A stretch of 22,039 bases of DNA, from contig JAFDTG010000013.1 of assembly GCA_019594235.1 (NCBI GenBank), forward strand, positions 1-22,039, read 5' to 3'. The stretch is from Candidatus Saliniplasma halalkaliphilum (GTDB lineage Archaea > Thermoplasmatota > Thermoplasmata > Halarchaeoplasmatales > Halarchaeoplasmataceae). Positions 14,598-22,039 of this stretch are shown piece after piece. Both the position numbers and the translations under genes were made by a program. Every line of letters starts with the position of its first letter. The stretch's first letter is position 1. A model generated the notes under the pieces. The model did not search any database, was not told where the DNA came from, and saw nothing but the letters and a program-made list of their open reading frames with translations.

Positions 14598-16130
14598 TCA
14601 GTCCTTATCTCCCCAGCCACCTCCACCGGGTGTTTCGACTCGGATCCTATCCCCCTTAGTCAAAGACAAACTTACTTTACTGCCAAGTTGCTCTTTTTTA
14701 CCACCCTTTATCAAAAGATTTCTACCAGTTGAACCATCATCTCCACCCCTAATCCCTTTAGGTGGATATGTTCTCCTTTCAGACTGGATCGATAAATGGG
14801 TATCTTCAAGAACTTCGATATCCCTGATCAAACCATCACCACCCCCATGTTTACCTGAACCCCCTGATCCTTTTCGCAATTTATACGCATGTATTAACAG
14901 CGGATATTCTTTTTCCAAAGCTTCGATAGGAGTATTCTTAGTGTTGGTCATATGAACGTGAACTCCGCTTTCTCCTGACCCACATGGACACGCACCTGCA
15001 CCTCCGCCGATGGTTTCATAATATGTGAAATTATCATTTCCAATGATCAAGTTATTCATAGTTCCTTGACTTTCAGCACATATCTTATCTGGGAAAATGT
15101 CTTCTAATGCTCTAAAAATAAGTTCTACGACCCTTTGAGAAGTTTCAACGTTCCCTGATGAGACCGCTGCAGGGGGTTTCGGATTTAAAACTGAAGCTTC
15201 TGGTATCGATATATTTAGAGGTCTATAACACCCCTGGTTTACCGGGACATCATCAGGTAACAAACATCGTAATACATAATATATAGCCGAATGAGTCACT
15301 GACCTAGGAGCGTTTATATTACCTTCTACCTGTTTACTAGTCCCTGTAAAATCAAAATCTAGGGAATCTTCACGGATATTTATCTTAACTTTAAGTCTCA
15401 CTTTTGGTTCCCATTCCATGTGATCTGAAAAAGATAGTTGACATTTTGGTAATTCACTGATAATTTTCCTCGTTCTAGTCTCTGAATAATCGGTTATCTG
15501 TTTCGTAAATTTGTTGTATTTTTCTAACCCGAACCGCTTTACGTTTTTTACCAGTTCTTGAGCGCCTCTTTCATTGGCTCCGATCTGAGCTTTTATGTCG
15601 CCTATCCTTTCATCGGGTGTTCGAGTCTTATTAAAAACTTCTAGAACATTACGGCATACCTCACCTTCTTTTACTATATGGGTAGGTGAAATAACTATAC
15701 CCTCCTCTTCTAAAGTTTTACTCATACCGGGCATAGAACCCGGGAAACTACCACCAACATCTGCGTGATGTGCTCTGTTGACTACGTAACCGATTAAATC
15801 CTCATCGAAAACTGGTTTGATAACTGTAATATCTGGAAGGTGAGTGCCGCCCATGTAGGGATCATTCAATATTATCTGATCACCTTTACCCATCTCACAA
15901 TTTTCCAAAGCCGCATCTAAAGAATTGGGCATGGCACCAAGGTGAACCGGTATATGTTCAGCCTGGGCGATCATCTCTCCATAATTTGAAAATACTGCGC
16001 AAGACTCGTCTTTACGTTCCTTAATATTCGGTGAATATGCACTACGTTGAAGAGATGCCCCCATAAGTTCAGCTATAGATATGAAAGCGTGTTTCATAAC
16101 CTCAAGGTCCGTCGGAGTCAAATCAGTCAT
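14598..16130 (-). CDS. hyuB: Hydantoinase B / oxoprolinase family subunit
   Basis: 510 aa, slightly short for the family (about 520-590). HyuB proteins pair with HyuA to open hydantoin or 5-oxoproline rings using ATP, or form carboxylases for acetone or acetophenone. Recognisable segments: the N-terminal SIAELMGASLQRSAYSPNIKE, the HVGA-like HLGAMPNSLDAAL, NDPYMGGTHLPDITV, RAHHADVGGSFPGSMPG (likely metal-site histidines), DFTGTSKQVEGNINAP and the Gly-rich tail TPGGGGWG. GGAGGGG precedes the ATG, and the start overlaps the HyuA stop (ATGA), so the two are co-translated as a complex. The exact substrate is open. The neighbouring creatininase-family gene makes N-methylhydantoin-like compounds a reasonable guess, not a finding. 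Confidence 0.9.
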   Translation of the reverse strand: MTDLTPTDLEVMKHAFISIAELMGASLQRSAYSPNIKERKDESCAVFSNYGEMIAQAEHIPVHLGAMPNSLDAALENCEMGKGDQIILNDPYMGGTHLPDITVIKPVFDEDLIGYVVNRAHHADVGGSFPGSMPGMSKTLEEEGIVISPTHIVKEGEVCRNVLEVFNKTRTPDERIGDIKAQIGANERGAQELVKNVKRFGLEKYNKFTKQITDYSETRTRKIISELPKCQLSFSDHMEWEPKVRLKVKINIREDSLDFDFTGTSKQVEGNINAPRSVTHSAIYYVLRCLLPDDVPVNQGCYRPLNISIPEASVLNPKPPAAVSSGNVETSQRVVELIFRALEDIFPDKICAESQGTMNNLIIGNDNFTYYETIGGGAGACPCGSGESGVHVHMTNTKNTPIEALEKEYPLLIHAYKLRKGSGGSGKHGGGDGLIRDIEVLEDTHLSIQSERRTYPPKGIRGGDDGSTGRNLLIKGGKKEQLGSKVSLSLTKGDRIRVETPGGGGWGDKD

Positions 16131-18028
16131 CTTATCCCCTCCATATGAATGATACTCTGCTCATCGACCCCAAATTCCCAGTCGGGGGGTATCAATATAG
16201 TGGAATTCTTGTCCTCGATGATAACCGGCCCTTCCTTCTTTGTATCCGGACTGATGGAATCTCTAAATAATACCTCTGTTTCGAACATACCTTCCGGGAA
16301 TAAACAATCTCCACTTTTAGATGACCTTTTCTCACTTGATTTGGCTGAAATTTCGTCTATTTCTCTTGAACGTCTAACTTCGATATGTATCCTAACTACT
16401 TCTATATCAGCATCTCGAATTGAATATCCGAACCGTTCATCGTGCTTTTTATGGAACCTCTCGATTAGATTGTCACCATACTCTATATTGATATGGTATC
16501 CTTGACCTTTGTACCTTAAACCAAGGAATACTTTTACTTCGCCTTCAGGTAAGTCCGTCTTCATCTCTATTATTTCTTCTTTGATCTTTTCCCGTTGAGA
16601 AAGAGGACAGAACATAGTTTTATGATAATCCTGTACTATGTCACCTGTAGCGATACCTAAAGCTGAAAATACGCCTGGTAAGGGTGGTATCATGACATGA
16701 GATATATCCAATTCCATGCCCAAATAAGCTGCATGTAACGGACCGGCACCACCGAAGGCTAAAATAGAGAACTCTGTAGGATCTAGTCCCCTTTCTACGG
16801 TGATAGTTTTCATGGTCCTTGCCATCTTAGAGTTCGCAACCTTAAAAATACCTAGAAGTGTTTCCTCAAAACCCATACCTAATTGATCAGCTAATCTTTT
16901 TAGTGAAGCGACTGCACTTTTTTTATCCAACTCCATCTCCCCGCCTAAAAAATAATTTGGATCGATATATCCCATGGCAAGAAGTGTATCTGTGATTGTC
17001 GGCTTATCTCCACCTTTCCCATAACATACTGGTCCCGGGTCTGCACCAGCGCTTTGTGGCCCAACTCTTAAAACCCCTCCTTCATCACATCTAGCTATAC
17101 TACCTCCGCCAGCACCGACGGTCACTATATCAGCCATCCTTGACTGAACAGGGAACTTTTCGATCTCACCAGTATCTTTCCAATCCATTTCTCCATCTAT
17201 GATAGTTGCCATATCTGCACTTGTTCCACCCATGTCAAAAGTGACCAAGTTTTCCTTCTCAGTGATTTTGGAAATATGAAGCCCACCAGCAACTCCTCCA
17301 GCAGGACCCGAATAAAATGTATCGATCGGATTGACAGATAAAGCCTTTTCAAGTCCGCCACTGGATTTCATAATATACGGTTCTTGTCCTAATAAATTTG
17401 TTATCGATGAAAAATATTCTTTGACTATAGGAGATAAATATGCATCTAGAAGTGTAGTCATACCCCTTTCGTACTCCCTAAATTCTTTAGAGACTTTATG
17501 AGATAATGTGTAAGGAACTCCCACCTTTTCAAGGACTTTACCAACTTCCTTTTCATGAGATGTATTCTGATATGAGTGAAGTAAACAGACAGCTGCACAG
17601 AGATCTTTCTCCGACAGTTTTTTAGCGATAAATTCCACCTCTTCAATATCTATCGACTCCATTTCATCTCCTTTATGATCGATCCTTCCAGAGATACCAA
17701 AACAATTATCTTTTTCAATTGGTGGTTTTGGTTTAGAAACATGTAGATCGTAAAGTTTTGGTCTATCTTGTCGACCGATAAAAAGTATGTCTTCGAATCC
17801 CTTATTTGTGATAAAAGCAGTTTTGACACCCTTTCCTTCAAGTATTGCATTCGTTGCCACGGTAGTTCCATGAAATACATCATCAGATCCATAGTCAATT
17901 TGTTGTATGCCTTCAGCAAAGGCTTTTTCAGGTTTGAATGGTGTGGATCTGACTTTAAAATGTTTAATCCCTTCATCTATAAAAACAAAGTCTGTAAAAG
18001 TCCCGCCGATGTCCACAGATAGGGTCAT
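16127..18028 (-). CDS. hyuA: Hydantoinase A / oxoprolinase family subunit
   Basis: 633 aa, within the usual range of about 630-700. HyuA is the ATP-binding subunit with an ASKHA (actin-like) fold. Visible are phosphate-1 VDIGGTFTDF (5-14), HGTTVATNAILEG (53-65), YSGPAGGVAGGL (239-250), phosphate-2 FDMGGTSADMA (264-274), GAGGGSIAR and FGGAGPLHAAYLG. It is the first gene of the hyuAB operon, and HyuB overlaps its stop by four bases. The start ATG is probably leaderless: TTTTAAA lies about 25 bases upstream and no ribosome site is seen. It is divergent from psmA across a 413-base gap. 5-oxoprolinase, N-methylhydantoinase and carboxylase roles all remain possible. Confidence 0.9.
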   Translation of the reverse strand: MTLSVDIGGTFTDFVFIDEGIKHFKVRSTPFKPEKAFAEGIQQIDYGSDDVFHGTTVATNAILEGKGVKTAFITNKGFEDILFIGRQDRPKLYDLHVSKPKPPIEKDNCFGISGRIDHKGDEMESIDIEEVEFIAKKLSEKDLCAAVCLLHSYQNTSHEKEVGKVLEKVGVPYTLSHKVSKEFREYERGMTTLLDAYLSPIVKEYFSSITNLLGQEPYIMKSSGGLEKALSVNPIDTFYSGPAGGVAGGLHISKITEKENLVTFDMGGTSADMATIIDGEMDWKDTGEIEKFPVQSRMADIVTVGAGGGSIARCDEGGVLRVGPQSAGADPGPVCYGKGGDKPTITDTLLAMGYIDPNYFLGGEMELDKKSAVASLKRLADQLGMGFEETLLGIFKVANSKMARTMKTITVERGLDPTEFSILAFGGAGPLHAAYLGMELDISHVMIPPLPGVFSALGIATGDIVQDYHKTMFCPLSQREKIKEEIIEMKTDLPEGEVKVFLGLRYKGQGYHINIEYGDNLIERFHKKHDERFGYSIRDADIEVVRIHIEVRRSREIDEISAKSSEKRSSKSGDCLFPEGMFETEVLFRDSISPDTKKEGPVIIEDKNSTILIPPDWEFGVDEQSIIHMEGIR

Positions 18029-18049
18029 AAAACGGGAGTTTATAGAGTG

Positions 18050-18056
18050 TTTAAAA
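18050..18056 (-). promoter_or_regulatory. TATA-like box of the hyuAB operon
   Basis: TTTTAAA on the minus strand is centred about 25 bases before the hyuA ATG, predicting a leaderless mRNA. A nearer CTATAAAC is only about 12 bases from the ATG and too close to serve. Confidence 0.4.
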
Positions 18057-18120
18057 GTATTTTCGATAAATTCTAGTTAGTTTAAGTTGTGAACACAGGG
18101 AAAATATGGCGAAGAAAAAT

Positions 18121-18128
18121 TATAAATA
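18121..18128 (+). promoter_or_regulatory. Orphan TATA box in the hyuA-psmA gap
   Basis: TATAAATA, the same sequence as the good box at 6035, preceded by an A-rich stretch. It would start a transcript near 18150, with no gene directly after it. It is one reason to suspect a non-coding transcript ending at the T-tract near 18286. Confidence 0.4.
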
Positions 18129-18149
18129 AATGTTTTTTCTTGATGTATA

Positions 18150-18286
18150 TGACCTATACTAGTATACTTGTTTTCTATTTAATCTAAGCATATTAGAGAA
18201 ACATTTAAATAGGAGGCTGTACATGTGTATGTAAGTACACAGGCGAAATAAGATATAACGATAATCACCCTCCCTCCCTTTTTTTT
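18150..18286 (+). ncRNA. Candidate small non-coding RNA
   Basis: Inferred only from signals. A TATAAATA box predicts a start near 18150, and a second TTTAAAT box at 18203-18210 would give a start near 18232. A run of eight T (18279-18286) preceded by C-rich sequence would end it. Inside are a perfect 6-bp hairpin and the tract ACCCTCCCTCCC, which is complementary to GGAGG-type ribosome binding sites. It does not match SRP RNA, RNase P RNA, or clear C/D or H/ACA boxes. Expression data are required to accept it. Confidence 0.22.
18155..18166. repeat. 12-bp perfect palindrome
   Basis: TATACTAGTATA is its own reverse complement and lies 30 bases after an orphan TATA box. It may be an operator; no protein is implicated. 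Confidence 0.4.
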
Positions 18287-18301
18287 CTAAAAGGGAAAGG
18301 G
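18272..18301 (+). terminator. Strong hairpin with T-tract, possible terminator
   Basis: CCCTCCCTTTT (18272-18282) can pair with AAAAGGG (18289-18295) and, past a two-base bulge, AGGG (18298-18301), with a 6-base loop TTTTCT. Eleven pairs, seven of them continuous next to the loop. It lies between divergent genes, so it does not end either of them. Confidence 0.4.
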
Positions 18302-18399
18302 TATCACAAATTCATTATAACCTCCCCCCTTCCCTCTCGTATTTTTCTATCTTTTTTTACTGGATGAGTTTCTTTTTTATCGAATACAAAAGGGTAAGG

Positions 18400-18406
18400 T
18401 TTATAA
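18400..18406 (+). promoter_or_regulatory. TATA box of the psmA-SBDS-exosome cluster
   Basis: TTTATAA predicts a start near 18429. The short leader then contains GGTGA (18430-18434), seven bases before the ATG at 18442. This fixes the psmA start and rules out the longer upstream frame. Confidence 0.65.
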
Positions 18407-18441
18407 CTACAGTATTTCTTATACCGGTCGGTGAAAGAGAA

Positions 18442-19155
18442 ATGCAGCCAGGACAAATGGGTTATGATCGAGGAATAACCGTCTTCTCACCCGATGGAAG
18501 ATTGTTCCAAGTCGAGTACGCAAGAGAAGCAGTTAGAAGAGGTACTACGACAGTGGGTATTCAAGTGGAAGATGGTGTTGCTTTAGTTGTTGATAAAAGA
18601 ATTTCAAATGATTTAGTCATATCGAGCTCAATAGAGAAGATATTTCAAGTGGATAAAAAAACTGCTGTAGCGACTTCTGGTCTCTTCGCAGATGCAAGAG
18701 TGTTGGTAGACCACGCTAGAGTAGTGGCACAGATCAATCGAGTTTCGTATAATGAACGCATAAATATCGAGACCCTTGTTAAAAAGATCTGTGATTACAA
18801 ACAGACTTACACCCAATACGGCGGTGTTAGACCATTCGGTACAGCTTTACTTATAGCCGGAGTCGATGAAGATGGTGCACATCTTTACGAAACCGACCCA
18901 AGTGGAGCATTCCAGGCATTAAAAGCCCAAAGTATTGGTATGGATAGAGATGAAGTCCAGGATGTTTTCGATCAGGATTATAGGGAAGATATGACCTTGG
19001 ATGAAGGTATCGAATTATCTATAAAAGGGCTTAACAGGGCCGCAGAAGGAGAACTAGATCCTAGATCGTTAGAGATTGCTGTTATAACGAAGGACGAAGA
19101 CTTTAATAAGTTATCTAAGGAGCGTATTGCAGAATATTTGGAGAAAATCGAATAA
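18442..19155 (+). CDS. psmA: Proteasome subunit alpha
   Basis: 237 aa, forming the outer rings and gate of the 20S proteasome in the cytosol. The N-terminus MQPGQMGYDRGITVFSPDGR has the gating YDR motif, followed by the alpha-subunit signature LFQVEYAREAV. SSIEKIFQVDKKTAVATSG carries the conserved lysine of the pocket that docks ATPase tails. The frame extends 26 codons further upstream to 18364, but that extension would contain the promoter and lacks family similarity; GGTGA lies seven bases before the ATG used here. It heads a cluster with SBDS and the exosome genes, a widespread archaeal arrangement. The beta subunit is not in the window. Confidence 0.97.
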   Translation: MQPGQMGYDRGITVFSPDGRLFQVEYAREAVRRGTTTVGIQVEDGVALVVDKRISNDLVISSSIEKIFQVDKKTAVATSGLFADARVLVDHARVVAQINRVSYNERINIETLVKKICDYKQTYTQYGGVRPFGTALLIAGVDEDGAHLYETDPSGAFQALKAQSIGMDRDEVQDVFDQDYREDMTLDEGIELSIKGLNRAAEGELDPRSLEIAVITKDEDFNKLSKERIAEYLEKIE

Positions 19156-19176
19156 TTAAATTAGGGAGGCTTGAAA

Positions 19177-19905
19177 TTGGGTAAAAAGGATTATCAAAAG
19201 GAGCACACCGACACTCTTCTTGACGAATATGTCATAGCAAGATACAAATCACACGGTGAAATTTTTGAGATACTTCTTGATCCTGAAGCTGTTGAAAAAT
19301 ATAGAGGCGGGAAAGAAGTCGATTTAGTCGAGAATATGCCTTCTGAAAAAGTTTTCTCTGATGCAAAGAAAGGTGAAGAAGCCTCCCATAGTTTACTAGA
19401 AATGGTATTCGATACCACAGAGATAAAAGAACTCGCAGAGAAGATCCTTGAGAAAGGAGAAGTCCAGTTGACCACGGAACAGAGGAAAAAGAGGCAAGAA
19501 CAAAAGGAGAGAGAGATAATAGATAGAATAGTTAGAGATTCTATGAATCCTCAAACTAATGCTCCACATCCCCCTCAGAGGATCGAAAACGCAATAAGAG
19601 AAGCTAACATACATATAGACCCCTTTAAACCGGTTAGCAAACAAGTAGAAGAAATCGTTGATGAAATCAAAGTTCTATTACCCCTAAGTTTTGAGAAACT
19701 TACTTTTTCAGTAAAGGTTAGAGGAGATATGTATGGAAAAATCTACGGCGTTCTTAAAAATATAGGCCGTATCAATGAAGAAAAATGGTTGAACGATGGA
19801 AGTTGGATGTGTAAGATAAGCCTCCCAGCAGGAGCAAAAGATGAGTTCTTCGAAAAAATTAATGAAAAAACTAAAGGGAACGTAGAGATAGAGAAAATAG
19901 ATTGA
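19177..19905 (+). CDS. sdo1: Ribosome assembly factor SBDS (archaeal SDO1 homologue)
   Basis: 242 aa. SBDS proteins help release the anti-association factor from the new large ribosomal subunit. The N-terminal domain contains YVIARYKSHGEIFEILLDPE, the most conserved region of the family. The central helical domain has REIIDRIVRDSMNPQTNAPHPPQRIENAI, and a ferredoxin-like third domain ends with the KVRGDMYGKIYGVLKNIGRI region. Start choice: TTG at 19177 is seven bases after GGGAGG (19164-19169), while TTG at 19171 is only one base away. It begins 21 bases after psmA and precedes Rrp4, the standard archaeal order linking proteasome, ribosome assembly and RNA turnover. Confidence 0.95.
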   Translation: MGKKDYQKEHTDTLLDEYVIARYKSHGEIFEILLDPEAVEKYRGGKEVDLVENMPSEKVFSDAKKGEEASHSLLEMVFDTTEIKELAEKILEKGEVQLTTEQRKKRQEQKEREIIDRIVRDSMNPQTNAPHPPQRIENAIREANIHIDPFKPVSKQVEEIVDEIKVLLPLSFEKLTFSVKVRGDMYGKIYGVLKNIGRINEEKWLNDGSWMCKISLPAGAKDEFFEKINEKTKGNVEIEKID

Positions 19906-19949
19906 TAGAAATAATTAATTGGATAAATAATTAGATAAGGTGTTTATAT

Positions 19950-20657
19950 ATGAGTGAGAATAAAAATAAAACTAAAAGAGAACTTCTTTTACCTGGAGAT
20001 GTTATTGAAGAAGGTGAAGATATTAAACCAGGTAGAGGTACTTTCAAACGCGATGGTAAGATATATGCAGCTAAATTAGGCGTTAAGACTTTTCGTTCAG
20101 GTTACGTCAATGTCGCTGCTCAAAGTGGAAGGTACGATCCTAAGAAAGGAGATAAGGTGATCGGTACTGTAATAGATTTAAATTCATCTATATGGATGGT
20201 GGATATAAACGCTCCTTTCATTTCGATTTTACACGTGAATGATGTACCATGGAGAGTCGAATACGGCGATACAGCTAGTTATATCGACGTTGGAGATGCT
20301 GTGTTGATCCGTATTACTGAAGTAGACGAGCTTAAAAAGACACAAGTCAGTATGGACGAAGAAGGTTTAAGGAAATTAAACAGTGGACAAATAATAGAGA
20401 TCGCACCCTCACAGGTCCCACGTGTCATAGGAAGAAAAGGTTCTATGATATCCATGCTCAAAAACTATACAGGTTGTAGAATATTTGTAGGGCAAAACGG
20501 TAGAATCTGGATCGATGGAGACCTAGAAGGGCAGTATATAGCGGTTAAAGCTATTCAAATGATTGAAGAAAAAGCTCAGGTTGTAGGTTTAACCAATGCA
20601 GTTGAGAATTTTTTGAAAGAGAAAACAGGTAAAGACCTTGAAGATAGTGATAAGTAA
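19950..20657 (+). CDS. rrp4: Exosome RNA-binding cap protein Rrp4
   Basis: 235 aa, normal for archaeal Rrp4. It forms the trimeric cap that feeds RNA into the Rrp41-Rrp42 ring. The N-terminal domain has LLLPGDVI and GRGTF, then an S1 RNA-binding domain (about 65-130, GRYDPKKGDKVIGTVID), and a KH domain with the degenerate GxxG loop VIGRKGSMISML (about 160-171). GGTG lies seven bases before the ATG. It is 44 bases after SBDS and 22 bases before Rrp41. The KH loop with GRKG separates it from the Csl4 cap protein, which has a zinc ribbon instead. Confidence 0.96.
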   Translation: MSENKNKTKRELLLPGDVIEEGEDIKPGRGTFKRDGKIYAAKLGVKTFRSGYVNVAAQSGRYDPKKGDKVIGTVIDLNSSIWMVDINAPFISILHVNDVPWRVEYGDTASYIDVGDAVLIRITEVDELKKTQVSMDEEGLRKLNSGQIIEIAPSQVPRVIGRKGSMISMLKNYTGCRIFVGQNGRIWIDGDLEGQYIAVKAIQMIEEKAQVVGLTNAVENFLKEKTGKDLEDSDK

Positions 20658-20679
20658 TAATTAAAGGAGGTATTTTATC

Positions 20680-21456
20680 ATGAGTGGAAATAAAGATATG
20701 GAATTGATTGATGAGAATGGAAAAAGATTAGATGGTAGAGATCTTGACGAATTAAGAGATATCAAAATAGAAACAGGTATTTTAAAAAGAGCCGATGGAT
20801 CAGCTTATATCGAGTGGGGTAAAAACAAGGTGTTGGCCGCGGTCTATGGACCAAGGGAGATGCATCCTAGGCATGCCCAGGAACCATCAAGGGCTGTAGT
20901 CAGAGCCAGATACAATATGGCTGCTTTTTCAGTACCTGATAGAAAAAGACCCGGTCCCGATAGACGTTCAGTAGAAATAAGTAAAATAACTTCAGAAGCT
21001 TTAGAAGAAGTAGTATTTGTTGAGATGTTCCCAAGAGCGGTTATCGATATATTCATAGAAGTTTTAGAAGCAAGTGCTGGAACAAGATGTGCAGGTTTAA
21101 CAGTTGCATCTGTAGCCCTTGCAGATGCAGGTATTCCTATGTCTAATATGATCTCTTCCTGTGCTGCAGGGAAAATCGACGGACATGTTGTTTTAGACTT
21201 GGGTAAAAATGAAGACAATTTTGGTGAAGCAGACGTGCCTGTCGGAATGGTACCAAATACAGACAAATTGACTTTATTGCAGATGGATGGTAACTTAACA
21301 AAGGAAGAATATGAAGAAGCTGTGGAGATGGCAATGAATGCATGTAACGAAATCTATGAGATACAGAGAGATGCTTTGAAAACTAGATACTCTACAACAC
21401 TAGAAGATGAAGAAGAGATAGATGAAGATATTGCGGAATTACAGGAGGAGGAATAA
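20680..21456 (+). CDS. rrp41: Exosome catalytic subunit Rrp41
   Basis: 258 aa RNase PH-fold protein. With Rrp42 it forms the hexameric ring that degrades RNA 3' to 5' using phosphate and can add tails with nucleoside diphosphates. RLDGRDLDELRDIKIE opens the domain; the RNA/phosphate-binding region has RKRPGPDRRSVEISK, and the catalytic Asp lies in FGEADVPVGMVPNTD. Both distinguish it from the inactive Rrp42. The C-terminus is an acidic tail (LEDEEEIDEDIAELQEEE), common in the family. GGAGG lies nine bases before the ATG. The gene ends two bases before Rrp42, with the Rrp42 ribosome site inside its last codons. Confidence 0.97.
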   Translation: MSGNKDMELIDENGKRLDGRDLDELRDIKIETGILKRADGSAYIEWGKNKVLAAVYGPREMHPRHAQEPSRAVVRARYNMAAFSVPDRKRPGPDRRSVEISKITSEALEEVVFVEMFPRAVIDIFIEVLEASAGTRCAGLTVASVALADAGIPMSNMISSCAAGKIDGHVVLDLGKNEDNFGEADVPVGMVPNTDKLTLLQMDGNLTKEEYEEAVEMAMNACNEIYEIQRDALKTRYSTTLEDEEEIDEDIAELQEEE

Positions 21457-21458
21457 AA

Positions 21459-22039
21459 ATGAAAGAAATCATTTCAACGATCACCAAGGATTACTTGTAC
21501 AGATTGATAAAAGAAGGTAAAAGGATTGACGGTAGAGATTTACTCGAACATAGAGAATTAGACGTCGAGGTTGGTTGGATAGGTCCTGCCGAAGGTTCTG
21601 CACGTGTAAAATTGGGAGATACTGAAGTAATAGTAGGTATCAAAATGGATGAAGGTGAACCATTCCCAGATACCCCAGACCAAGGTGTAGTTATTACAAA
21701 TGCAGAATTGATACCTATGGCGTCGCCACAATATGAATCTGGACCACCTGGAGAGGACGCAACAGAAGTCGCTAGAGTTGTAGATAGGGGGATCAGAGAA
21801 GGCGGAGTCGTCGACACTTCCAAACTATGCATCGAAGAAGGGGAAAAAGTATGGATGATATTTATCGATATACATGTACTAAACTTCGATGGAAATTTAA
21901 TAGATGCTGGTGGAATAGGTGCAATGGCTGCGCTGATGAATACGGTAGTACCCGCTTCTGATTTTGAACACGGTGAAGATTACGAACTACCGATCGAACA
22001 CGTTGTTATTCCCACAACATTCACTAAAATAAAGGATAC
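21459..22039 (+). CDS. rrp42: Exosome subunit Rrp42, N-terminal part
   Basis: 193 complete codons are present and the frame runs off the right edge. The start ATG follows AGGAGGAGG (21443-21451) inside the end of rrp41. RNase PH-fold features: GKRIDGRDLLEHRELDVEVG, EGSARVKLGDTEVIVGIK, ELIPMASPQYESGPPGEDA and VWMIFIDIHVLNFDGNLID, all characteristic of archaeal Rrp42. This subunit lacks the catalytic aspartate pattern but is needed for RNA binding and ring formation with Rrp41. The C-terminal third is outside the window. Confidence 0.96.
   Translation, partial: MKEIISTITKDYLYRLIKEGKRIDGRDLLEHRELDVEVGWIGPAEGSARVKLGDTEVIVGIKMDEGEPFPDTPDQGVVITNAELIPMASPQYESGPPGEDATEVARVVDRGIREGGVVDTSKLCIEEGEKVWMIFIDIHVLNFDGNLIDAGGIGAMAALMNTVVPASDFEHGEDYELPIEHVVIPTTFTKIKD

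Larger units (their letters stand above)
18029..18441. other. 413-base intergenic region between hyuA and psmA with promoter-like and hairpin elements
   Basis: This is the only gap over 300 bases in the window. It holds the hyuA promoter at the left and the psmA promoter at the right. Between them are TATA-like boxes at 18121-18128 and 18203-18210, a 12-bp perfect palindrome at 18155-18166, a small hairpin TGTGTA-TGTAAG-TACACA at 18225-18242, a strong hairpin at 18272-18301, and C-rich tracts at 18267-18278 and 18321-18328. No convincing protein-coding frame is present. This is more structure than two divergent promoters need. Confidence 0.6.

Noticed and set aside
18212..18234. Three-codon reading frame ATG TGT ATG TAA after GGAGG
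   Set aside because: It looks like a minimal upstream ORF, but no gene follows at a useful distance and purine-rich sites give such matches by chance. A similar three-codon frame on the minus strand near 18320 is equally unconvincing.
18364..18441. N-terminal extension of the proteasome alpha subunit by 26 residues
   Set aside because: The stretch contains the TATA box and the predicted transcript start, and the extra residues do not resemble the family. GGTGA positions ribosomes at the ATG at 18442.
20844..21266. 140-codon open frame antisense to rrp41
   Set aside because: It lies fully inside a strongly conserved gene, has low-complexity Ser/Thr/Ala-rich content and no promoter or ribosome site.
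21491..21832. 113-codon open frame antisense to rrp42
   Set aside because: Ser/Pro/Thr-rich shadow of a conserved gene without its own signals.
1..22039. CRISPR arrays, insertion sequences, integrases or attachment-site repeats
   Set aside because: I saw no regularly spaced repeats, transposase motifs, or duplicated tRNA ends. The 51-base spacing in the bactofilin-like gene comes from its protein repeats.

Overview
The window is a gene-dense stretch of an archaeal chromosome. The evidence is an archaeal proteasome alpha subunit followed by SBDS, Rrp4, Rrp41 and Rrp42 (the archaeal exosome locus), archaeal TATA boxes about 25 bases before likely transcript starts, GGAGG/GGTGA ribosome binding sites next to leaderless-looking genes, and a tRNA-Thr without encoded CCA and with a U discriminator. 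The DNA is AT-rich by eye. The gene content fits a euryarchaeal or Thermoplasmatota-like lineage, but I cannot name the genus.

Region 1 (1-4356, + strand) is one tightly packed operon that is cut by the left edge. It encodes the end of a homocitrate/2-isopropylmalate synthase-like enzyme, both subunits of an aconitase-family dehydratase, a thioredoxin-reductase-like flavoprotein with an apparent PqqD-like C-terminal domain, and a radical SAM protein with a SPASM-like C-terminus. Genes overlap or lie a few bases apart. A chain-elongation module co-translated with a flavoprotein-PqqD/radical SAM pair is the most unusual arrangement here. A UbiA prenyltransferase converges on the operon.

Region 2 (5358-6949) holds tRNA-Thr(GGU), an ArsR-like regulator and, divergent from it, a bactofilin-like protein built of 17-residue repeats. 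Regulator and bactofilin-like protein share a SHOCT-like segment, and two perfect-arm dyads lie between them. This looks like a small self-contained regulatory and structural unit.

Region 3 (6950-18028, - strand) holds a very large Lhr-type helicase with AlkZ/HTH_42-like C-terminal segments, a creatininase-family amidohydrolase, a glycine C-acetyltransferase-like PLP enzyme, and a hydantoinase/oxoprolinase pair (HyuA, HyuB). Each unit has its own TATA box. T-rich terminators follow the acetyltransferase and the amidohydrolase, so these are neighbours rather than one operon. Together they suggest handling of cyclic amides or amino-acid derivatives, but no substrate can be read from the sequence.

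Region 4 is the only long gap (18029-18441). It has extra TATA boxes, a 12-bp palindrome, a strong hairpin with a T-tract and two C-rich anti-Shine-Dalgarno-like tracts, so a small RNA is possible. Region 5 (18442 to the end, + strand) is the housekeeping cluster for the proteasome, ribosome assembly and the exosome; Rrp42 runs off the right edge.
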